Positions 59,766 to 64,000 of a stretch of 64,000 nucleotides of DNA are shown piece after piece. The stretch spans positions 1,674,001 through 1,738,000 of the forward strand of contig CBDDJX010000003.1 in assembly GCA_965229885.1 (NCBI GenBank), written 5' to 3'. The DNA comes from DATLLJ01 sp965229885 (GTDB lineage: Bacteria; Acidobacteriota; Vicinamibacteria; Vicinamibacterales; CAVVIG01). The translations under genes and the position numbers were made by a program. The notes under the pieces were generated by a model that saw only the letters and a list, made by a program, of their open reading frames with translations, searched no databases and was not told the DNA's origin. The first letter of the stretch is position 1. Each line of letters starts with the position of its first letter.

Positions 59766-60737
59766 TTGACCTTTGACGAACAGCTCCAGCGAGCTCTGGA
59801 TACATTTACCACTCGTCTCCGCGACGAGGTCGCCCGGCAGGTGCGGGTCGTCGGCGATGAACTGGCGGCCGTCGCCCGCTCGGATCCGGCACCCGCCGAA
59901 CCGGCGTCGGCGACAGGACGGCTCGTCGAAGGGATCCGCGCGATGAGCAGCGCCCGATCCCTCAGCGAAGTCCTCGACACGCTCGTCAGTTGCGCCGGCC
60001 AGGAATCCGCGCGCGCCGGCGTGCTGCTCGTGCGTGGCGATCGTTTTGACGGCTGGCGCTTCGTGGGCTTCGATTCCTCGTTCGGCAGCGGCGATGCGGT
60101 CGACGTCGCGTACCGCGACGCCGGGGTCATCGCGGAAGCGCTCCAGGCCGCAGCCGTGGCGTCCGCAGGATCCACCGGCCGCGATGGCGCTCCGGCATTC
60201 GCGCAGCTGAAACCAGGAGAGGCGTGTCTGGCCGTGCCGATCGCGATCGCCGACCAGGTGGTCGCGGTCTTGTATGCGGATGCCGGGCAGAAACCCGGAA
60301 CCTCGAACCTTGCCCCCGGAACGTTGAACGCTGAACCTATTGAAATCCTGACTCGCTTCGCATCGCAGCGCCTCGAAGCGCTCACGGCCATCAAAGCCGC
60401 GCGCTCGATCACGGTGGACCCCGGCCCGCCCGCTTCCGCGCCAGGCAGGCCTGGTCGGCTTGGCGATTCTGCCGAGCAGCATGTCGCGGCACGGCGCTAC
60501 GCGCGGCTGCTCGTGTCCGAAATCAAGCTGTATCACGAACCACAGGTCGCCGAGGGCCGGCGCGAGCGCGATCTCGCGACGAGGCTCGGTGGAGAAATCG
60601 CGCGCGCCCGCACGCTGTATGAACAACGCGTACCGGCCGAGATCAGACAGGGTACCGATTACGTTCACGAGGAGTTGATTCGCACGCTGGCGGATGGCGA
60701 TGCGGGTCTCCTCGACACGAAAAGCAGGTCCGGCTAA
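59766..60737 (+). CDS. GAF-domain protein of unknown function
   Basis: 323 aa cytosolic protein. The N-terminal amphipathic helix region (about 1-45) precedes a GAF fold (about 60-210: SARSLSEVLDTLVSCAG, RAGVLLVRGDRFDGWRFVGF, LAVPIAIADQVVAVLYAD), and a C-terminal helical region follows. No output domain such as HTH or kinase. Residues after GQK (PGTSNLAPGTLNAEP) are translated from six heptamers. Starts at TTG 59766. Spaced 69 bp before the lytic transglycosylase gene. Confidence 0.75.
   Translation: MTFDEQLQRALDTFTTRLRDEVARQVRVVGDELAAVARSDPAPAEPASATGRLVEGIRAMSSARSLSEVLDTLVSCAGQESARAGVLLVRGDRFDGWRFVGFDSSFGSGDAVDVAYRDAGVIAEALQAAAVASAGSTGRDGAPAFAQLKPGEACLAVPIAIADQVVAVLYADAGQKPGTSNLAPGTLNAEPIEILTRFASQRLEALTAIKAARSITVDPGPPASAPGRPGRLGDSAEQHVAARRYARLLVSEIKLYHEPQVAEGRRERDLATRLGGEIARARTLYEQRVPAEIRQGTDYVHEELIRTLADGDAGLLDTKSRSG
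60295..60336 (+). repeat. heptamer word array translated in the GAF protein
   Basis: Units CCGGAAC, CTCGAAC, CTTGCCC, CCGGAAC, GTTGAAC and GCTGAAC are contiguous. Its 42 nt length is a multiple of three, which keeps the frame and adds PGTSNLAPGTLNAE. Confidence 0.7.
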
Positions 60738-60806
60738 CCGCGCGCGTCAAGGCCACGGCGGTCCGCTGAAGCTCTAGCGGAGGCGGCCGCCTGACACGAC
60801 GTACAG

Positions 60807-63029
60807 ATGATGAAGACAGGGCATTTCGCGGGGTTCGCCGTATTCATCGGGTTCGGGCTCGGCGCCCTCGGATCTCCGGGTTCGTCCGCGCGGCAACCCA
60901 TCGGAACGACATCGCCTGCCGTCGTCGTCCTCCGGCCGACCGAACATCCGCCCCTGCCGGATGACCCGTCGCAGTACTGGATGACCCCGACCGAAGCGAA
61001 CACGACGCGGACACCGGCCCTCGACGCGTTCGCCTCGGCCGTCCGGCTCGAGGCCGACGGCCAATTCGCGAAGGCGTTGCCGATCCTCTCGCAGCCGATC
61101 CTCGGCGGCCATGTACTTGGCGAGTACGTCCAGTACTACAAAGGCCTCGCTGGACTGTCTATCGGTCGCACGACCGATGCGCGTGTGACGTTCCGGGCGC
61201 TGACCGCCAGCGGGCCCGCCGGCTACCTGCGGGAAGCGGCGACGCTTCGCGAGGCCGAGTCCGATGAGGCGCTCGGGGACCATAGCGCAGCGCTGGCGAT
61301 TTACGAGCGGCTGTTGACGGCCAAGACCGCAGCGCCAGACGATGTGCTGATCCGGATGGGTATGGCGGCCGAGCCGGCTGGGGACATGGAGAGAGCGCTG
61401 AAGGCGTTCTCCCGTGCCTATTACGAATTTCCGTTCAGCGCAGTGTCGCCCGCAGCCGACCTCGCGCTCGATCACCTGCCGAACCGCCCGCCGATCGCGT
61501 CCGGCTCGGACCGCTTCACGCTCGAACTGGAACGCGCGGAACAGTTGTTCGGCGGTAAGCGGTATGTGCAGGCGCGGGCGGCCTTCGCCCGCTTGCGGAC
61601 TGCGGCGCAGGGCGACGACCTCGAGCTCGTGAACCTCCGCGTCGCAGAATCGGACTATTTCCTGAAGCATCTGCGCGCCGCGCGCGACGGCGTCAAGCCG
61701 TACATCAAGAAGGCCTCCCGCCAGGGCGAAGCGCTCTTCTTCTACGCCGCAGCTCTGTACGGCCTCGGCAATCGCGACGAGTACTTTCGCGTCGTGCGCC
61801 AGATTGCGGACGACTTTCCGACCGAGACCTGGTCTGAGGAAGCTCTCAACCACCTCGCCACTCACTTCATCGTCGCCGACCAGGACCGAAGAGCTGATGA
61901 AACCTTCCGGGAGATGTACGCGAGATTCCCAGGGGGACGCCACGCCGAGCGCGCCGCATGGAAGATTGGGTGGCTCGCCTACAGGAATCAGCAGTACGCG
62001 GACACCATTCGTGTGTTTGAAAGCGCGGTCGTACGTTTCCCGCGGTCGGATTACCGTCCACCGTGGCTGTACTGGTCGGCGCGGGCCTACGAAGAGCTGA
62101 AGGACACCGGGGCGGCGCAGGCGCGCTACGGCTTGGCCGCGACCGACTATTTCAACAGCTACTACGGCCGGCTGGCGCTCACGCGCCTGAACGGCTCCAC
62201 GCCGCGTCAAGTGACCGCCAGCGGACGGTCGGCAGAAGTTGCGCGCCCGTCGAGCGGCGCTCACGATGCAGAAGGGGAGGACATCCATCTTGCGTCGCTC
62301 CCTCCGAACGAGCAACTGGTGCGCGCGCTCGTCGGCCTCGGTCTCTACGATCAGGCGATGAGCGAGCTCCGGTATGCGCAGAGGGTGTGGGTGGACTCTC
62401 CGGCGATTCGGGCGACGCTCGCCTGGATCTACCAGAAGCAGGGCCAGTCGGCGAAGGGCTCGCAGCAGTTCACGTCGTACCGCGCGTCGATCAACACGAT
62501 GAAGCGCGCGTATCCGCAGTATCTGGCCGTGAGCGGGGAGCGTCTGCCCAAGGAGGTACTGCGCCTCATCTTTCCGCTTGCGTATTGGGATCTGATCCGC
62601 AAGTACTCCGCCGTGCATCAGTTCGATCCCTATTTCGTCGCGGCCCTCGTCGCGCAGGAGTCCACGTTCGTGGCCGACATTCGTTCGTCGGCCAGGGCCG
62701 TGGGACTGATGCAGTTGCTTCCGTCGACGGGCCGGCGCTACGCGAGGAAGCTGAAGATGCGCTACTCGACCACGCTGCTCACGAATCCCGATGCGAGCAT
62801 CAAGATGGGCACGGCGTATCTGGCGGACGCCATCAGGGAATTCGGCGAGCCGTATCTCGCGCTCGCGAGCTACAACGCGGGCGAGACGAGGATCCGCCGC
62901 TGGATCGCGGAGCGGCCAGGACTGCCGCGCGACGAGTTCATCGAGGAAATTCCGTTCCCTGAAACGCAGAATTACGTCAAGAGGATTCTCGGGACGGCCG
63001 AAGATTACCGACGGCTGTACGGAGAGTAA
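60807..63029 (+). CDS. soluble lytic murein transglycosylase (Slt70-like)
   Basis: Exported 740 aa cell-wall enzyme with signal peptide (about 1-28). Residues 60-560 are TPR-like superhelical repeats (for example FPGGRHAERAAWKIGWLAY). The catalytic SLT domain is at 600-735: AQESTF holds the catalytic Glu, then SARAVGLMQLLPSTGR, NPDASIKMGTAYLADAI and ASYNAGETRIRRW. Cleaves the MurNAc-GlcNAc bond to 1,6-anhydro ends. ATG 60807 is preferred (MMKTGHFAGFAVFI). 14 nt before the aminotransferase. Confidence 0.93.
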   Translation: MMKTGHFAGFAVFIGFGLGALGSPGSSARQPIGTTSPAVVVLRPTEHPPLPDDPSQYWMTPTEANTTRTPALDAFASAVRLEADGQFAKALPILSQPILGGHVLGEYVQYYKGLAGLSIGRTTDARVTFRALTASGPAGYLREAATLREAESDEALGDHSAALAIYERLLTAKTAAPDDVLIRMGMAAEPAGDMERALKAFSRAYYEFPFSAVSPAADLALDHLPNRPPIASGSDRFTLELERAEQLFGGKRYVQARAAFARLRTAAQGDDLELVNLRVAESDYFLKHLRAARDGVKPYIKKASRQGEALFFYAAALYGLGNRDEYFRVVRQIADDFPTETWSEEALNHLATHFIVADQDRRADETFREMYARFPGGRHAERAAWKIGWLAYRNQQYADTIRVFESAVVRFPRSDYRPPWLYWSARAYEELKDTGAAQARYGLAATDYFNSYYGRLALTRLNGSTPRQVTASGRSAEVARPSSGAHDAEGEDIHLASLPPNEQLVRALVGLGLYDQAMSELRYAQRVWVDSPAIRATLAWIYQKQGQSAKGSQQFTSYRASINTMKRAYPQYLAVSGERLPKEVLRLIFPLAYWDLIRKYSAVHQFDPYFVAALVAQESTFVADIRSSARAVGLMQLLPSTGRRYARKLKMRYSTTLLTNPDASIKMGTAYLADAIREFGEPYLALASYNAGETRIRRWIAERPGLPRDEFIEEIPFPETQNYVKRILGTAEDYRRLYGE

Positions 63030-63043
63030 ATGCACGAGTCGCG

Positions 63044-64000
63044 ATGTCCAAGCTGACCGGGTCGAAAAAAGCCACGCAGTTTACCGAGTCGGTCATCCGC
63101 GAGATGACGCGGCTCAATCAGTTGTACGGCGGGGTGAACCTATCGCAGGGCTTTCCCGACTTTCCGGCGCCACAGGCCATCAAGGATGCGGCGTGCGCAG
63201 CCATCCAGGAGGACGTCAACCAGTACGCCGTGACGTGGGGAGCGCGGCCGCTTCGCCAGGCCGTTGCCCGCGAGTTCACGCGCCGCTACGGCGTGCCGGT
63301 CGTCGCCGACGAACAGGTGACCGTCTGCTGCGGAGCGACCGAGGCGATGATGTCGACGATGATGGCCATCATCGATCCGGGCGACGAAGTGGTGATCTTC
63401 GAGCCGTTTTACGAGAACTACGGCCCTGACGCGATTCTTTCAGGCGCCACGCCGCGCTACGTGACATTGCACGAACCCGACTGGTCGTTCGATGCTGACG
63501 AGCTCGGGGCCGCGTTCAACAACCGGACGAAGGCTATCATCCTGAACACGCCGAACAATCCGACCGGCAAAGTGTTCACCCGCGCCGAGCTCGAGGCGAT
63601 CGCTGCCCTCTGTCGCACGTGGGACGCGATCGCGATCTCGGACGAGATTTACGAGCGCATCATCTACGACGGCCACCGGCACATCCCAATCGCGACGATC
63701 GACGGGATGGCGGAGCGCACCGTCACGATCAACGGTCTCTCGAAGACGTATAGCGTCACCGGCTGGCGGGTTGGCTGGACGATCTCGCCGCCATCACTGA
63801 CCGGGGCCATCAGAAAAGTCCACGATTTTCTGACCGTGGGCGCCGCGGCGCCACTGCAGGAAGCCGGCGCGGTGGCGCTCGGGTTGCCGGATCAGTACTA
63901 CCTCGATCTCGCGACCGGGTACCAGCGCCGGCGCGACGTGCTGCTCGAGATCCTCGAGCGGCACCAGTTCACGTGCTACCCGCCGTTCGGCGCGTACTAC
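63044..64000 (+). CDS. class I/II PLP aminotransferase (3' end beyond window)
   Basis: Fold-type I aminotransferase; 319 codons visible without a stop. PLP-binding Lys is in NGLSKTYSVTGWRVGW; NTPNNPTGKVFT and ISDEIYERIIYDG are standard. Opening GGVNLSQGFPDFPAPQAIK matches the kynurenine/methionine-type aminotransferase subgroup. ATG 63044 (MSKLTGSKKATQFTESVIREM). Probably cotranscribed with slt. Confidence 0.92.
   Translation, partial: MSKLTGSKKATQFTESVIREMTRLNQLYGGVNLSQGFPDFPAPQAIKDAACAAIQEDVNQYAVTWGARPLRQAVAREFTRRYGVPVVADEQVTVCCGATEAMMSTMMAIIDPGDEVVIFEPFYENYGPDAILSGATPRYVTLHEPDWSFDADELGAAFNNRTKAIILNTPNNPTGKVFTRAELEAIAALCRTWDAIAISDEIYERIIYDGHRHIPIATIDGMAERTVTINGLSKTYSVTGWRVGWTISPPSLTGAIRKVHDFLTVGAAAPLQEAGAVALGLPDQYYLDLATGYQRRRDVLLEILERHQFTCYPPFGAYY

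Overview
This 64 kb window is high-GC bacterial chromosome. Gene content suggests the Acidobacteriota, probably a Vicinamibacteria-like lineage: a DUF5916-type outer-membrane protein remnant, small HTH and sigma-54-interaction-like fragments of a type common in that phylum, many TPR/lytic-transglycosylase proteins, and a gene order not typical of Proteobacteria. The phylum assignment is an inference from gene style; no rRNA is present to prove it. No CRISPR array, prophage or replication origin was seen.

Layout. (1) 1-6.8 kb: housekeeping genes (hflX end, TPR/SLH-like lipoprotein, pgsA, double-cyclophilin PPIase, dinB, ettA). (2) 7.0-19.2 kb: an exopolysaccharide/O-antigen type locus. Minus-strand genes encode UDP-xylose synthase, a polyprenyl-phosphate sugar transferase and five glycosyltransferases, with an S1C protease homologue lacking the catalytic Ser embedded among them. 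Plus-strand genes encode UDP-glucose dehydrogenase, UDP-glucose 4-epimerase and a DPM1-like GT2. UDP-glucose -> UDP-GlcA -> UDP-xylose, and UDP-glucose -> UDP-galactose, supply precursors; the transferases build a lipid-linked glycan. An MsbA-like ABC exporter follows. (3) 20.9-30.3 kb: tightly overlapping core genes yicC-gmk-coaBC-udg-priA, then a site-2 protease, HU, der, a MerR-type regulator and tRNA-Pro(GGG). (4) 30.6-44.7 kb: accessory region with a GT39-type membrane protein, IS3 elements, an M16 peptidase, secreted enzymes and gene debris (antiporter, DUF5916 and transposase fragments). (5) 44.7-54.9 kb: HhH protein, FAD oxidoreductase, RluA pseudouridine synthase, hom behind a strong transcription attenuator, a TIGR00300 enzyme, moaA, an MFS transporter, surE and tRNA-Pro(CGG). 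(6) 55-59.1 kb: a graveyard of IS3, IS21 and IS407-like elements. (7) 59.2-64 kb: tmRNA (ssrA), a GAF-domain protein, a soluble lytic transglycosylase and an aminotransferase running off the end.

The most unusual signals are not genes. Nine loci carry short arrays of degenerate 7-, 8- or 9-nt words kept in strict register, sitting at gene ends, in the dinB/ettA promoter region, or translated in frame as linkers or tails (Der, a glycosyltransferase, a GAF protein). Two palindromic elements related by a GGGACGGGAGTC core have been absorbed into coding sequence: inside the UDG N-terminus, and across the stop/start junction of the FAD oxidoreductase and rluA. Upstream of hom, a 13-nt segment mimics the 3' arm of the terminator, giving mutually exclusive hairpins behind a closed stem: a riboswitch-like layout whose ligand class I do not recognise.
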